Positions 42,713-54,370 of a DNA stretch of 64,000 bases are shown here, in pieces. The translations under genes and the position numbers were made by a program. The notes beneath the pieces are model-generated. The model searched no databases. It had not been told where the DNA came from and saw nothing but the letters and a program-made list of their open reading frames with translations. The stretch covers positions 6,404,846 to 6,468,845 of the forward strand of contig JAVLUZ010000273.1 in the NCBI GenBank assembly GCA_036768485.1. The letters run 5' to 3'. The stretch's first letter is position 1; every line of letters starts with the position of its first letter. Origin of the DNA: Mermis nigrescens (lineage: Eukaryota > Nematoda > Enoplea > Mermithida > Mermithidae).

Positions 42713-43119
42713 CTTTCAAAATCACCATTCAATTTCGAACCATTTAGCATACATGAGGTGAGAGTAACATGCGGAGGTCATACTTTTCTTGCACATCCAC
42801 TGGATATTTCATTCAAGCAGAATAGATACCTACAGGCTTTTAATCAGATGTTTGAGGCACTAGATATTGGGCATGAAGGAAAGTTTATCAGCAGAGAAGA
42901 GTTTAAAACTAGTCATAGTTTCTTTGTTTTTGACTTGACGCCTGATGAGGATGATGGCGGACACTGTGGCTTAATAAGAGAAGGAACCACTAGTGTACAC
43001 ATAAAGTTTAGTGAAAAATGACCTGATTCAGGAGTTGAAATCATTATATACACAAAATTCGATAATTTAGTAATGATTGATAAAAATTGAAATACCTCTC
43101 ATGATTACAACGCCTAAAC

Positions 43120-43545
43120 ATGAACACCACTAAAATATTTGAAATTCTTAAAGTCAATTTGAAGAATGATACGTTTTTGGAGTTTTCCCACTAGATCTTT
43201 TACCGCCAATAAAAAATTACCCAGCTGCCATCGTAGTAAATTTAGACACTAGCCATGAACCTGGCTCACACTGGGTTGCATTATATTTCGACAATATAAG
43301 ACATTGCAAATATTTTAACAGTTATGGGCGAGAACCCCTATATACAATACATTGCAAATATTTTAACAGTTATGGGCGAGAACCCCCTATATACAATAAT
43401 ATGCAGGTAGAGGGATTTTTCTCAACAATATGTGGGCTTGTGGGCTTGTGTGTATTTACTTTCTATTTTGGCACTGTCAAGACGTTACTATCAAAATATC
43501 ATATTATCTATGCAGAATGAAAAAATTTATAATTACTTTGATCAA
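43120..43545 (+). pseudogene. Adenain-type cysteine protease, copy B, with micro-duplications
   Basis: ATG at 43120 (MNTTKIFEILK). EPGSHWVALYF carries the catalytic His and is followed by a YFNSYGRE-like stretch. A ~41-bp direct duplication (ACATTGCAAATATTTTAACA at about 43302 and 43343) and a GTGGGCTT duplication (43430-43447) disrupt the frame around the catalytic Cys. Probably inactive. Confidence 0.6.
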
Positions 43546-43559
43546 TTTAAGTTATAAAC

Positions 43560-44339
43560 GTGGATTCTAAACAATTCTATCTCATACTACCCAATAATTC
43601 CGACTTGTCCAACACTGCCTCCAGCTTTATAAGTAGGCTGCCCAGGCAAATTACGCTAAATGGTGAATGGAAAGTTGGATTGGCTGAAATCATTTATGCC
43701 AATACGTGGCACAATGTGAATAGCAGAAAAAATATGCTACAATTTTTTTATATTAAAAATAAGTTGAGAGTTAAGATGCTCATTCTCCCAATCAGGTATC
43801 AGTACATTTCCGATCTTGTAGATACAATAAACAATGCTATAAAAACAGCAGATTTGAAAGGAAAGTATGACTATACTCCACACATTAGCTTTAACTATGT
43901 TGAAAATAGGAAATTTTGTAATCTTACGCTAAATACAGAGCATTTTCAGAACATAAAGCATTCAAAACATTTGACTTATATGCTAGGTTTTTTAGAAAGA
44001 CAGCTTATTACTTTCAATCAGATACGTAAGGATAACAATGTATCTATAACTGTCCATCATTCTCCCGATATGCTAGGTGGAATGCATAATTTTTTCATAT
44101 ATTGTGACATATTCGCACCTCAAATTGTAGGTAACGTGTTTGCACCTTTATAGCAGGTTGTTAACATTGAAGGAAATTATACAGATATTGTAAATCACTC
44201 ATATATTAGCCTTCATTATATCCCGGTTTTAAAAAAGATGTTCAATACCATTGAAATTAATGTTAAAAGCGATCAAGATGAACTTGTTCCATTTGAGTTT
44301 GGAAAAACTATTATAAAACTACATTTCAGGCGCCTATAA
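43560..44339 (+). pseudogene. Penton-like minor capsid protein, copy B, one stop and lost ATG
   Basis: The best copy of this family: DSKQFYLILPNNSDLSNTAS, LNGEWKVGLAEIIYANTW, then YIKNKLRVKMLI, VDTINNAIKTADLKG and VSITVHHSPDML. The codon aligned with ATG of the paralogs is GTG. A TAG at 44151-44153 interrupts, but the same frame continues (VVNIEGNYTDIVNHSYISLH) to FGKTIIKLHFRRL and TAA at 44337-44339, giving about 259 codons. A single jelly-roll penton subunit is my inference from length and gene order. Confidence 0.6.
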
Positions 44340-44342
44340 ATA
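44333..44342 (+). promoter_or_regulatory. CCTATAAATA box fused to penton-like stop
   Basis: The stop TAA of the penton-like gene is inside the box. It is 32 nt before the ATG at 44375. Confidence 0.6.
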
Positions 44343-44374
44343 CTACTAAAACACATATATTCTCATAATTAAAA

Positions 44375-44792
44375 ATGATTCTACTGGTTTATTGTTTATT
44401 ACACACAATAAGTGCAGAGGACTGTATATACCAAAACCAGTCCAAAGCATTCTGTGAAGGACCAAAAACGTTTGAGAATGTCTCAAGAAACGTGCGATAA
44501 GTTTTTCTTAAAGATAGTTGCGATTTTCGAGTACTAATTGGAAAATTTAACGCGAGAGTTTCCAAATTTAGAATTGATAAAGTTTAATCCTTTTTGTAAA
44601 AACTGTTTAAAAATTTCCGAAAATTTCAATGGCATGAAAGTAGAAGGGAGATGCCTAGAAAATGAAGTAAAATGTAGGCACACAGAAGATATGAGTAGTT
44701 TATCTAATGAGATTTTAAGCTGTTTGGCTCTATTAGTAATGCTAACAATTTTATATGCTGTTCGGTTTATCGAAAAAGAAATTGGGCGCTGA
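44375..44792 (+). pseudogene. Small type-I-like membrane protein at the right end of copy B
   Basis: The first frame (44375-44501) has a signal peptide MILLVYCLLHTISA and a Cys-containing stretch (EDCIYQN..AFCEG). The second frame (44538-44792) continues with FNPFCKNCLKI, a Cys-rich ectodomain and a C-terminal membrane segment EILSCLALLVMLTILYAV, then a basic end. The two are separated by a shift. The 3' end reaches into the terminal repeat. A signal peptide, Cys-rich domain and tail anchor suggest an envelope or membrane-associated accessory protein; no family recognised. Confidence 0.45.
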
Positions 44793-45022
44793 AGGATTTG
44801 AACCCCCTTTTATTCAATCATTAGTCAACGCCCGCTTCACTCGCGCCATGCACGCATTTTATACAACACACGCGCATACGTGCCTTGCTGCCTGCTGCCT
44901 GCGCCTATACTTCAACGTTGCTCCCTCAGCTTACCTCAGGGAGCAGATTTTTACGTCATCGCCTATGTCATAATATAGGCTATCCTACAGCGTTGCGCCC
45001 CAGGCTGACAGCCATTACTACT
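44772..45022 (-). repeat. Copy B right terminal inverted repeat
   Basis: Inverted counterpart of 26083-26332. It ends ACAGCCATTACTACT before TACCAA. It contains the tRNA-like block in reverse (GAAGGATTTGAACCCCC). Confidence 0.85.
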
Positions 45023-45109
45023 TACCAAAATCTGTAAAAAACTTGACTTTCAATCCAACTTCATGCAATGCGTGTTATAACATTGCTACAGTAAGCCAAG
45101 TGCATTTTT
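45023..45109 (+). repeat. Continuation of family F arm after the Polinton
   Basis: CAAAATCTGTAAAAAACTTG continues the fold-back arm broken at 26082 (compare 63985-64000 and 5050-5070). Confidence 0.5.
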
Positions 45110-46110
45110 AAAGCTAAATCAATAAAATTAAACAATGTAAAGTGGCGGTAGTGACCCCTCCTGACCTTTGGTGGGCTGCCCAGGTGTGGGCAGACCTGGC
45201 ATCGCCTATGCATGTTCAACACAAATCCCCAGAATTTCAGCAGGATCCGTTCATTGGTTCTTCAACTGCTGATAGAAGTTAATTTTAGTAGCTATAATGA
45301 CCCCCGGTTGGGCTGAGCACGTTCAAAAAATTTTAAGTTAAATACGTTTATTGATTCTTAAATGGCTAGAAAATGGATAAAATAAAGTAGTGTAAAGTGG
45401 CGGTTGTGAATTTTGGAAGCTATAGTGATCCCAGGGTTTTTGGGTTGGCTAAGCGCGTTCAAAAACATTCAAGCAGATTCCGTCCATTAGGTTTTCTAAT
45501 TGCTAAAAATTCGATAAACTCGAGTAATTTAAAGTGGCTGTAATAAATTTTGAAAGCTAACGTGACTTCCGGGTGAACTGGATGCATTGAAACAACATTT
45601 GAGCCAAATCGGACTATTGGTTCTTGGGATACTGCTTAAAAGAATTTTTTCCTGGAAATTTCCCCTATGGAAGTTTACCTATGGCCCTGGGAGGACACGC
45701 AAACATTTCCTATGCATATTTAACAAATATTCTCAGAATTTCTGCATTAGCCTTGCATTGGTTTATGAATTGTTAAAAAATCAAACAGTTTGAAGTAGCG
45801 GTAGTGAATTTTTGTCACTACAGTGACCCCTGGAAGAACTAGGTGCGTTCAAACAAAATTTGGGCCAAATCGCAGAATTGGTTCTTAAGATACTAGGAAT
45901 TTCCCCCAGGGAAATTTCCCCTATGGCCCTGGGCCCCTGGTCCTGGGCAGGGCTATGTGCGCCACTTCCCCCATGCCTCATTGTTGCTTATCCTTTGTGA
46001 TTGCTCCGTAAGAAAAGCCAGGGAGCAAGATTTCGCCAACTCCGCCTATGCTATACAATAGGCTATGCTCTAACTTTGCACCCTAGGGACGCACGGTATA
46101 TTACTTACTC
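45110..46110 (-). repeat. Right arm of outer inverted-repeat pair (family P3)
   Basis: Five or so diverged ~150-200-bp tandem units with 'GTAAAGTGGCGGTAGTGA', 'AGTGACCCC..GG' and 'GCGCGTTCAAA'. The outer ~130 bp is GCAAGATTTCGCC..GCCTATGCTATACAATAGGC to ACCCTAGGGACGC. It is the inverted match of 22345-22960 but longer. No gene. Confidence 0.55.
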
Positions 46111-46271
46111 CACAAGTCATGAAATAACTTTATTAGCCTTCCAGTGCAAACGTTGTTATTGCTCTTCATACACAAGATTAGCAAAAACATGTTTTCATTG
46201 CAAAAATTTGTTTTAAGAAACAACACTATTGCGCTGAATCTCATCTTTTACTTCTTATAAAGCTTTATGCA

Positions 46272-47888
46272 CAGGCACGTAGCTGGCCGTCCTATTTTGG
46301 GGGACCAACACCAATTTTGGAAGGGACTTGGCTTGGAAAGGTCAGAAAATAGCACAAAATAACGTTAAAAATGCCATATTTTTATTTTCTCTGAATGTCT
46401 GGGGTCCGGAGTCTGGACGCGTATTTCGAAAAGCCACTGAGGATTCGCTGTGGCTATTCTTAAAGATAGGTATGTAGGCGGGCCTAGCGTTCACCTAATT
46501 ACATAACCATTACATAAGTTCGAACGTAGGCATTCCGCCTATATGCCCATAAAATGCGTAGTTACATACATATACGATCCAAACGCAGGCAAAATGAGAC
46601 TCGCTCGCCAAAGTGAATAATAAATAACAGCACACTGTTTTATTGTTATTTACGCTAAGTCCCCTAATTACCACGCCAACTTTTCCTTGCATAATCTTAC
46701 CGCAAACTCATGAGTCTTAGAGCCTGTTTCTTCAATGTCTGTCTAAATAGAAAGAAAAAGTTAATGAAAGCAAACGGACTTCTAGGATTTTTGATTCGAA
46801 CATTTGGCAAAGTGTGTTGTACCATCCACTAAATCTTAAAATGCTTTAAAGTTTTTTCAGAATGGATGATAATTATCTTTACTTCGAATCGTCTTTGCTA
46901 AGTTGCACAAATTTTAAGATACAGAGTATTTGCGGGGAAGGCGAAGGCTTTAAAGTCGTTGTACGACTAAAATTGAACACGATCGACGTGATTAAAGCTT
47001 GGAAATTGGAAATCAAACGATCGAGTAGTATTAATCGGAACCTAGCGAATATATACCCAAATTGCAACTGATTTTTATATATCACGGATTTTGTTTGTCA
47101 CAACAGTTCAAAATACAAAAGGAAAAAAGATAGGTGATGGCTCAAGTAGAAAGAAGAATACTGGTTGCAAAATTAAGATGAGTTTGAGCGCCAAAAATTG
47201 TGAAACGCGCTAGAAATTTGCTGAAAAACCTTCATTCCAGCCAACCGAATGCTATGTCCCATGGCCTAGGCCATTAACTATCGCTGTTTCCTTGTTAATT
47301 GCTCAGTTTTTGTTTTCCGTTTTTTTGAAATCGTATTAAAGCGTGTCTATTATGGGGTTTTATTTTATTATCTATGAATATAATATGAGTCTCCAAATTT
47401 AAAAAGTTTTTCACGTACTACCTTCGAGAAATTCAATTAAAACACCAAGTATCTTGAATAGATTATTTCATATCTTTGCTTTCATTCGATTCTCTTTTGC
47501 TAACCTTTTCTTTCTCTTAACACGGACATTATTGGAAACAGGCTCTCATGAATCGCGAGTTTGCGGTAAAATTACGCAAGGAAAAGTTGGTGTAGTAATT
47601 AAGGTACTTAGCGTAAATAACAATGAAACAGTGTACTATGCTATGTATTTATTATTCACTTGGGCGAGCGAGTCTCATTTTGCCTGCGTTTGGATCGTAT
47701 ATGTATGTAACTACGCATTTTATGGGCGTATAGGCGGAATGCCTACGTTCGAACGCATGTAATGGTTATGTAATTAGTGAACGCTAGGCCCGCCTACATA
47801 CGTATCTTTAACAATAGCCACAGCGAATCCTCAGTGGCTTTTCGAAATACGCAGTCCGGACTCCCACACCCCCAGAAATATGTGCCTG
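46272..47888. mobile_element. 1.6-kb hAT-like element, CAGGCAC ends, 8-bp duplication
   Basis: Ends CAGGCACGTAGC and, reverse-complemented, CAGGCACATATTTC. Octamers TTTATGCA (46264-46271) and TTCATGCA (47889-47896) match at 7/8. Behind each end lie long inverted arms (about 46390-46745 and 47518-47870; TTCGAAAAGCCACTGAGG, GCGAGTCTCATTTTGCC). Frames on the arms (46510-46692 minus and 47560-47762 plus) translate alike because the arms are inverted copies; I do not regard them as genes. A central frame 46862-47071 (MDDNYLYFESSLLSCTNFK) is unassigned. Confidence 0.75.
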
Positions 47889-47896
47889 TTCATGCA

Positions 47897-50051
47897 GCAC
47901 TAGGCCGGCAGTTGTATGACCTCAGGGCATAAAATTTAAATTCAGATTCATGTTGGTATGACATCAATTTTACGGAGTTTCATCGGTGCATAGTAAAAAT
48001 GCAATTTAACAAAATTATGGATAAAACAACGCAGATGGTGTAACATTGTCAGCATACTTAATTAGCACAAACAATCTTTCATTCACGATGATTCCAGGAA
48101 GCCTTTATAATTTTTACAGTTCTCAGCGGAGCAGGAAACGATGTTCATCTTAAGCAGAAACCTAGCTATATGGAGTATGGAGCATTTGTTGTAACCATTA
48201 TTAGACATATTTTTTACATTGGTATTCTCTTGTGATTTTCGGAATCGATTAACCTTTTCTAAACGAAGATTGGCAACATTTTAATGCATATGGGATATTA
48301 AGAATTCATATACCGTTACTTATTTACATCCTTTTCCTATTGTGATTTCTGGAATCCTTGCAGCTCCATTCTGGATTTTGATATTAAGTACTATAAGTGT
48401 AACGCACGCTCAAATGATCTCAGTACACTAGGTTTCAAGTGTACAAAAGAAGGAAGCAAACACTATTGTGATTTATCAGCTGTCCGAAGCAGGACCGTAT
48501 ATTCACTATGCGGTAGATACATACATGCATACTAGGGATTGACTAGCAACAGCACCGGTGCCGGTGCAAGGTTAAATTTATAAGTAGCCTCAGTAAGGAT
48601 GGCACCGGTACTGATTAATATGCAGGAGTAGAATTAAACCATCAACCTAGCTATCCGATTAGTGCCAAAAAAATTTTTTGAGCTTCGAGTTGAATTTATT
48701 GTCCTAGGAAGATGATGGACGTACATATGTGTACACCTATTCTATATACGTATGTACTTCATCTATTCATCTACAATATAGCTATAGAATTATGCACGGG
48801 CAGCGCCTAAATTTTGGGGTGCAGAAAAATTTAAATGTAAAATAAGTGTCAAACGACTAATTTTAGAGGCAAGAAACATCATGTCTTATGTTTCGGCCAT
48901 AGACATCTAAAACTTACGAGCAACAAAAAAAGGAATTTAATTATGGGGGCCTTTTAGATTCTTAAAATTAATACCTCATTTCCTCTCCATCAAAATAAGA
49001 TGACATGCATTAAACTTCTTAGCTACCTTGCCTTTTTGACGTTAAAATACCACAGCATATAAAACATAACTTGCGTAAGATTTAGCAGTTTACAAACAAC
49101 AGTGTAAATGTCTCCCACAAGGTTATGCTATAGAACTGTAAAACAAAATGTTCTAAAAACGTATTTTTTTGTTTTTTAGCTTTGCTTTAGTTTTCAAGCG
49201 AGAACGTTAAAAGAGTGAAAGTTCAAGTGTGAAAAACATTTTGAAGTCTTTTTTGTCTACCAACTTCTCCGGATCGCAAGTGAAGGCAAATAAACTCTGT
49301 TTTAAAAGCGCAGACGTTTCAAGAATGATATGGTGACTTTACTTTAAGCACATTTCCTTACACGTTCAATGCAGAATTAATTCTAGAGAGTCTCTATTAG
49401 TCTAGAGGCTACTACAGGAGGTCAAAAAACACGTTTTTGTCGCTTCTTTGTATGCCAACTATTCTAGTTAAGATTTATACAGACTATCTACGAATAAAGT
49501 AAGTCTTATGTGTTAAAAATAGCACTTGTATATATGTTCACTTTAAATTAATTAGTTTTCAAATTCTAGAAGTGTATAGTTCAAACTGTGAATGAAAAAA
49601 ATATGTTTTTGGCTCGTCTTTTTTGTCCGTCAACTCATCCGATTATCAATCGGACCATGCTAATTCATCCGGAATTTGAAATAGGTAAGTCTCAGGGGTT
49701 GCACTTTAGAGTTAGATACGATACTCGATTGAGTTTTTGGTAGAGTAAAATTCAAAGTCTACGCTGAAAAGCCTCTTTTTGCCTGTTTTTGTCTCCTTTC
49801 TATTCAGTAAAAAGTTAAGTCTTGATCTCACTTCTAATACCGCACTATTCATCAAATGTCATACATGCGCTGGGTGTGTTTTTAATTTTTTTAATGTTTT
49901 TTTAAAAGAACATACATGAGCCAAAAATTAAAAAACCGCTTAGTAATGCAAACGCTTCCGCGAAAAAATGCTTAGGTTCATATACATAAATACCTTCCTG
50001 TATCAAAGCTGAAAAGATAGCTGGTTTGTGGTGTCCAGATTGGGATGCGAC
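47897..50051. other. Gene-poor interval with a duplicated 0.5-kb block
   Basis: About 47985-48480 is a diverged duplicate of 58285-58730 (shared TTTATAATTTTT.CAG, GTGATTTCTGGAAT, TTGCAGCTC, CAGT/ACACT). 49080-49900 resembles decayed family G units. A GCACCGGTGCCGGTGC palindrome lies near 48555. No gene is supported. Confidence 0.4.
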
Positions 50052-50294
50052 CATAGGTGGGCGGCATTAAAAATTCTGCGGGTTGCAAGGTTTTTCAAAG
50101 GTCAAAAAATGGCATTAAAATTGTGGTATGGCGGAAATACACTATTTTTCAACGTTTCTCATCGGGCACTGTCCATTGGTATCAAACATTGTGAAATAAA
50201 ACGATGAAAATATCCAAAAATAGAATTCTGGGCGGTATTTTGGTTTCTGGGAACTGCATACCCCCAAAGGCTCCTCCCCAACGCCCAGGTGTGA
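50052..50294 (+). mobile_element. Family M MITE
   Basis: Starts CATAGGTGGGCGGC and ends CGCCCAGGTGTGA. Octamers GATGCGAC (50044-50051) and AATGCGAC (50295-50302) match at 7/8. Confidence 0.88.
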
Positions 50295-50302
50295 AATGCG
50301 AC

Positions 50303-51230
50303 ATTGCCAATTTTCCCGATTTTTGTCGGTGATGTCGGCGACTTTCCTGACTGAATCAGTAAAATCGGCGATATCGCCGACTTTTACTTCTGAATCGGGC
50401 TTTAGACCGGGTCAGAAGTCAGCATGGCTTTTTAAGATAAAATGGCCCGTCAAATTGAAATAAGCGTTTAAGTAAATGGAATTTCTGGCCGATTTCGATC
50501 CCTTCTGCAACGAACAGCCTGAATGTTTTTCGATTTTCGATCTTAATTCTGTGTAGTTCCCCTAAAATATTCACACCTTTATCGGTCTGGCGAAAGCTAG
50601 AATATGTGTATCTGGGCTGAATTGTTTTTACCAACTAAAAACTTGTGTAAAGTTCCGCTTTTGCAATTCGGACCGGTTGCTCAGAGGTAGGTACATTTCC
50701 AGAATATTTTTAAATGTCTTAGCTCATAATCGTAATCTCATACCGTCACACTACATAAGTTTGCCGATGGACAGTGAGCTAAGTAATTAAGAAAAATGTG
50801 CAATGTGAATTAGAATGGTTTCAAGTGATCGGACACCCCACCAAATACCTGAAAGGTCCTCAAAATCGATAGAACCCTAGATCTGAAGTTTTGATCCTAC
50901 TTTTGGCGATTTCGCCCTATCGGACCCCTCAGAATTTAATTGCTCTCATGTGTGCATTTGACTATATTATATTTATCTAGCACTTTGACTATGACTGATT
51001 TGTGAACCACTAAAAATGAGGCGATTGAGCGTTTCATTTTATAGAAATTTTAAATCGGTAAAAATAGAATGAAAAGTATAAGGTAAACAAATGTAACAAA
51101 ACGAGGCCAAATTAATATTATTGTTTCTTTATTACGCACTTGTCTACACACGTACACTAAAATTTAAGAAGCACGCAACAGTTATCAATTATCTCGATAA
51201 TCTCTTCACGTCTTCTTTTTTCCGAGTTGA
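50303..51230. other. Unassigned interval
   Basis: A TCGGCGATATCGCCGA palindrome and related TCGGCGA repeats lie at 50320-50390. Otherwise nothing is recognised. Confidence 0.35.
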
Positions 51231-51491
51231 TCATACTGTTTTTTTCGCTTCTGCTTCCTTTTCGCTAAATTGTTTTTGCGCATCCTGTTCTGACTTGATA
51301 AATAACATTTCTAAATCATATATCGACAATTCAGCGGTTTTGTCGATGGCTTTTACGTCTCGTTTATTGGCAATCAGCCAACCTTTACTGTCAGGCTTAT
51401 TGACACCATTCGATTTCGGGCCATAACTTTCACAGCAAGCCATTTTGTTTACAATCAATACAAAGAAAACAGTAGAGATTGAATTGAACAT
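51231..51491 (-). CDS. Small secreted protein with dibasic site (paralog of the 9.8-kb gene)
   Basis: 86 residues from the ATG shared with the paralog: MFNSISTVFFVLIVNKMACC is a signal peptide; then a polar linker, KR at about residue 43-44, and a 42-residue acidic/basic helical tail DVKAIDKTAELSIYDLEMLF... ending KKTV. A longer in-frame extension upstream (to 51569) is not shared and is probably untranslated. Same strand as the paralog 41 kb away. Unknown function. Confidence 0.55.
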   Translation of the reverse strand: MFNSISTVFFVLIVNKMACCESYGPKSNGVNKPDSKGWLIANKRDVKAIDKTAELSIYDLEMLFIKSEQDAQKQFSEKEAEAKKTV

Positions 51492-51938
51492 TGTACAATG
51501 TCTAAAATGAGCAGTTCGTTGCCCGTTTGTGGCTACTTGAAATTGAATAATGCATATAATAACTAGCAAAAAATATTCCGATGGAACAAAAAAGGAAGAA
51601 TATATTTGGAAAAGCGGATTACTAATGACATAAAAGGAGAGGATTTGGAGAAAAAGTCACCTATACGCGCTAAAAATCACAAAAATCTGCTAAAAATCAA
51701 ACTTTCTCTGACCAACACAAAAATCAATGTACATTCTGCGACCTCTAGAAGGTAGTTGTGTTTTCAATTAAATAAATAATGCGACAGTTTATTCTTCAAA
51801 AGAACTTATCAATCTGAAACTACGAAAAACACAAATCATGTTGTTTAAAAACCTTTACTGAATGCAAGTATCACTGACCGCTGTTGCAATGGTTTAGAAG
51901 TGCGGCAAAGCACTAACCACGCACAAATGGGTTAGCAC

Positions 51939-52207
51939 CGCACCTGGGCGTTAGAAGTTGGGGGAAGGTGTGCACCCCCTGAGAAACCAAAATACCCTTC
52001 TCCAGAAACGAAAATACCACGCCCCCACAATTCAATTTTTGAATTTTTTTTTGTTTTCTGCGATTTTTTGATGCCAATGGATAGTGCTCGATGAGGAACT
52101 TCGAAAAATGGTGTCCTTTTCGCCATACCACCATTTTTAGGGCCATTTTTCGACCTTTTAAAAATCTTGCACCCCCATCCCCAGAATTTTGGTGCTGCCC
52201 ACGTATA
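51939..52207 (-). mobile_element. Family M MITE with perfect duplication
   Basis: Starts CGCACCTGGGCG and ends GCTGCCCACGTATA, flanked by GTTAGCAC at 51931-51938 and 52208-52215 (8/8). Confidence 0.92.
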
Positions 52208-52506
52208 GTTAGCACCAAAGAATTTAGGATATGACGCCAGAATAATGAGCGAGGTAACCATGGAAATAAATGCAATAGTGCACAATGATACAACGGAAAT
52301 TTTAATAGCTCATATATGTAGAATGCCGAAGCAGGAGAAAATGTACCTACTACATGATCTCATCACGCTAGAGTAACACTTGTAACTATAGAGTAGCCAT
52401 AATAAACAGCATGATGCGAATGTTTAAGTTATCTTTCGATCCTTTTAGCTGAATATTGATCACCTATTGTCATGAAAATGCGATACTGCTATCCAGACAC
52501 ATGTAA

Positions 52507-52669
52507 CAGGGGGATGGGGGATCCCCTACCCGAAATTAGTCGTCCCCCACGCCTTAAAGCTAAAACACTTTTGACCCCAAAATTTTATTTAAAAAAAGAA
52601 TCTTTCGGCCGTTTTTCGGTGTTTTTTGGCCTGTGTTGGCCGAAAATTGGAGTTTCATTCATCCCCCTG
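52507..52669. mobile_element. MITE-like element with CAGGGGGATG ends
   Basis: CAGGGGGATG at 52507-52516 and CATCCCCCTG at 52660-52669. Interior 'GGCCGTTTTTCGGTGTTTTT'. No matching octamers. Confidence 0.55.
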
Positions 52670-52688
52670 TCCTAAAATGGCCGGGGCC

Positions 52689-52927
52689 ATAGTAGGGCGG
52701 CACCAAAATTCTGGGGGAGGGGTGCAAGATTTCTCAAAGGTCAAAAAATAGCCTTAAAAATGGTGGTATGGCGAAAAAATACCATTTTTCAAAGTTTCTC
52801 ATCGAGCACTATCTATAAGCATCAAAAAAATTGCAAAAAAAAATTTTCTCAAAATTGAATTCTGGGGATTGAGGGGTATTTTGGTTTCTCGGGGTTGCAT
52901 ACCCCAAACTCCCCACGCCCAGGTGTG
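52689..52927 (+). mobile_element. Family M MITE
   Basis: Starts ATAGTAGGGCGGCACC and ends CGCCCAGGTGTG. Octamers CCGGGGCC (52681-52688) and CCGGGACC (52928-52935) match at 7/8. Confidence 0.85.
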
Positions 52928-53152
52928 CCGGGACCCCCACCCTAAATTTTGAGCCATTACATGCATGCTGATATCCGATTGAATAGGCCATTTAGCGACG
53001 CACAAAGTTTCCTTCTAGGCTCTTTTCTTAAAAACCAATGAGAAATGTTCTGAGGGAACACTTTTTTTAGAGGCCGCAAAATATACTTCGATTTTTCGTG
53101 TTGGTTAGAAAAAGTCTGGTTTTTTGCAGATTTTTTTGATTTTTGCGCGCAT

Positions 53153-54370
53153 TAGGGATGCAGCGGGTGCACATTTTTTGGAATAGCGGGTGCGGGTGCG
53201 GGTGCGGGTAGCAAAATTTTGCTTTAGCGGGTGCGGGTGCGGGTGCGGGTGTCGCACCTTAAAAATAGCGGGTACGGGTGGCGGGTGGTGGGTTTAGCAG
53301 TGAGATATAGCATAATATAAATAGGGCTAAAAATGCTCCATTTTTTTGTCCGCTTAATGCAGTTATTTACTCTGTGCAAAATTCATATTTATCTTCAAGC
53401 TGATTGTCTTTTTCTTTGCAGACTACTCTTACAATGAATTAAATTTGCGAACTAAAGATAAGTAAATTGTCAATGATTGAACCATTGACCAATATGAGTA
53501 ATATATTTGCACTTTGCAGAATACAATGTTTAAACACTTGTTGTTGTCATTATCTTCTTAAAAGGGTCTACAACGTTTTCGCGCCAGCAACTTAAAAATA
53601 TTCTAACTACATTGATTTTGAAGCAATTTTTAAGTAAATTATATATTCAGAATCAACGAGTATTCATTTGTGTACGACTGAAAAACTGTAGAAAATCCAG
53701 TGTATTTTTAGATGCGTTTAATTATCTCATTAAATTCAAAGATATTCTAAAAGTAATTTGTACCACCACGTAGAGAATTGAATGAGCTTTCAGAATCTGT
53801 ATTATACTTTAATCATAAATTAAATGTAAATAATTAATAATATTACAACGAGTAATGCGCCAAAACGGCAGTGCCAAAACGTCTTACTTCGTCTCAAAAA
53901 AGCAATGTACAATACATTGCTGCATAATATCTCTACTCACGCTAGGTTGGTTGAACTGATGCATGGAAAGACTGGCACCTAGACCCTTCTTTTTTAAAAA
54001 GCATAATTCGCATAATTGGAATTAACCATAAAGAGCTTGAACATGTATCTGCAGTCCAGAGGGTACCTAAAATATGACTCATTACAAGTAGATGTTCGCT
54101 TTTCCAATTTGTACTGGTACGTTAGACGTCACTGCTATACATTTTGGTTTTTTCATTAACGTGCCACTGCCTCAGAATCGTTTTGTCTTTTCGTAAATTC
54201 TAATTATTATTATCCGCCACCCGCTGTTTTATCATAATATTTTTAGCGGGTGCGGGTGCGGGTGCGGGTAGCAAAATTTCGGAATAGCGGGTGCGGGTGC
54301 GGTGCGGGTACCAAAAAGAAGCGGGTAATAGCGGGTGCGGGTGCGGGTGCGGGTATCCGCTGCATCCCTA
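53153..54370. mobile_element. 1.2-kb hAT-like element with GCGGGT arrays
   Basis: Ends TAGGGATGCAGCGG and CCGCTGCATCCCTA are exact inverted repeats. A perfect 8-bp duplication GCGCGCAT stands at 53145-53152 and 54371-54378. Subterminal zones on both sides carry GCGGGTGCGGGTGCGGGT arrays broken by AGCAAAATTT; both are in the same (not inverted) orientation. The AT-rich middle has no gene. Non-autonomous. Confidence 0.9.

Larger units (their letters stand above)
40693..43090 (+). pseudogene. Major capsid protein (hexon-like), copy B, with TE insertion and repeat expansion
   Basis: Starts MIALIETKS (40693). A shift then leads into ILFTVSPNTGSYEKGFWDKL, EFRIPPDPHYLQLSQNYIYM, then a 983-bp transposon splits codons at CCGG. 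It resumes at 41906 (AIAAGAVVPDYAPINLIEK), then VFDSSDKYAYRSYF, HVDMFLQDGYLFN-like, then a block of 7-residue repeats (42560-42712), SPFNFEPFSIHEVRVTCGG, FVFDLTPDEDDGGHCGLI and VEIIIYTKFDNLVMIDKN. In-frame TGA at 43019-43021 where copy A has a Leu codon. The family is a double-jelly-roll capsid subunit forming the pseudo-hexagonal shell. Confidence 0.75.

Noticed and set aside
42429..42750. Minus-strand repeat proteins opposite the capsid gene
   Set aside because: Antisense shadow of the 21-bp repeat; the plus frame matches the capsid on both sides.
46510..47762. Two similar 60-100-residue proteins
   Set aside because: They are the two inverted arms of one 1.6-kb transposon; similarity is explained by the arms.
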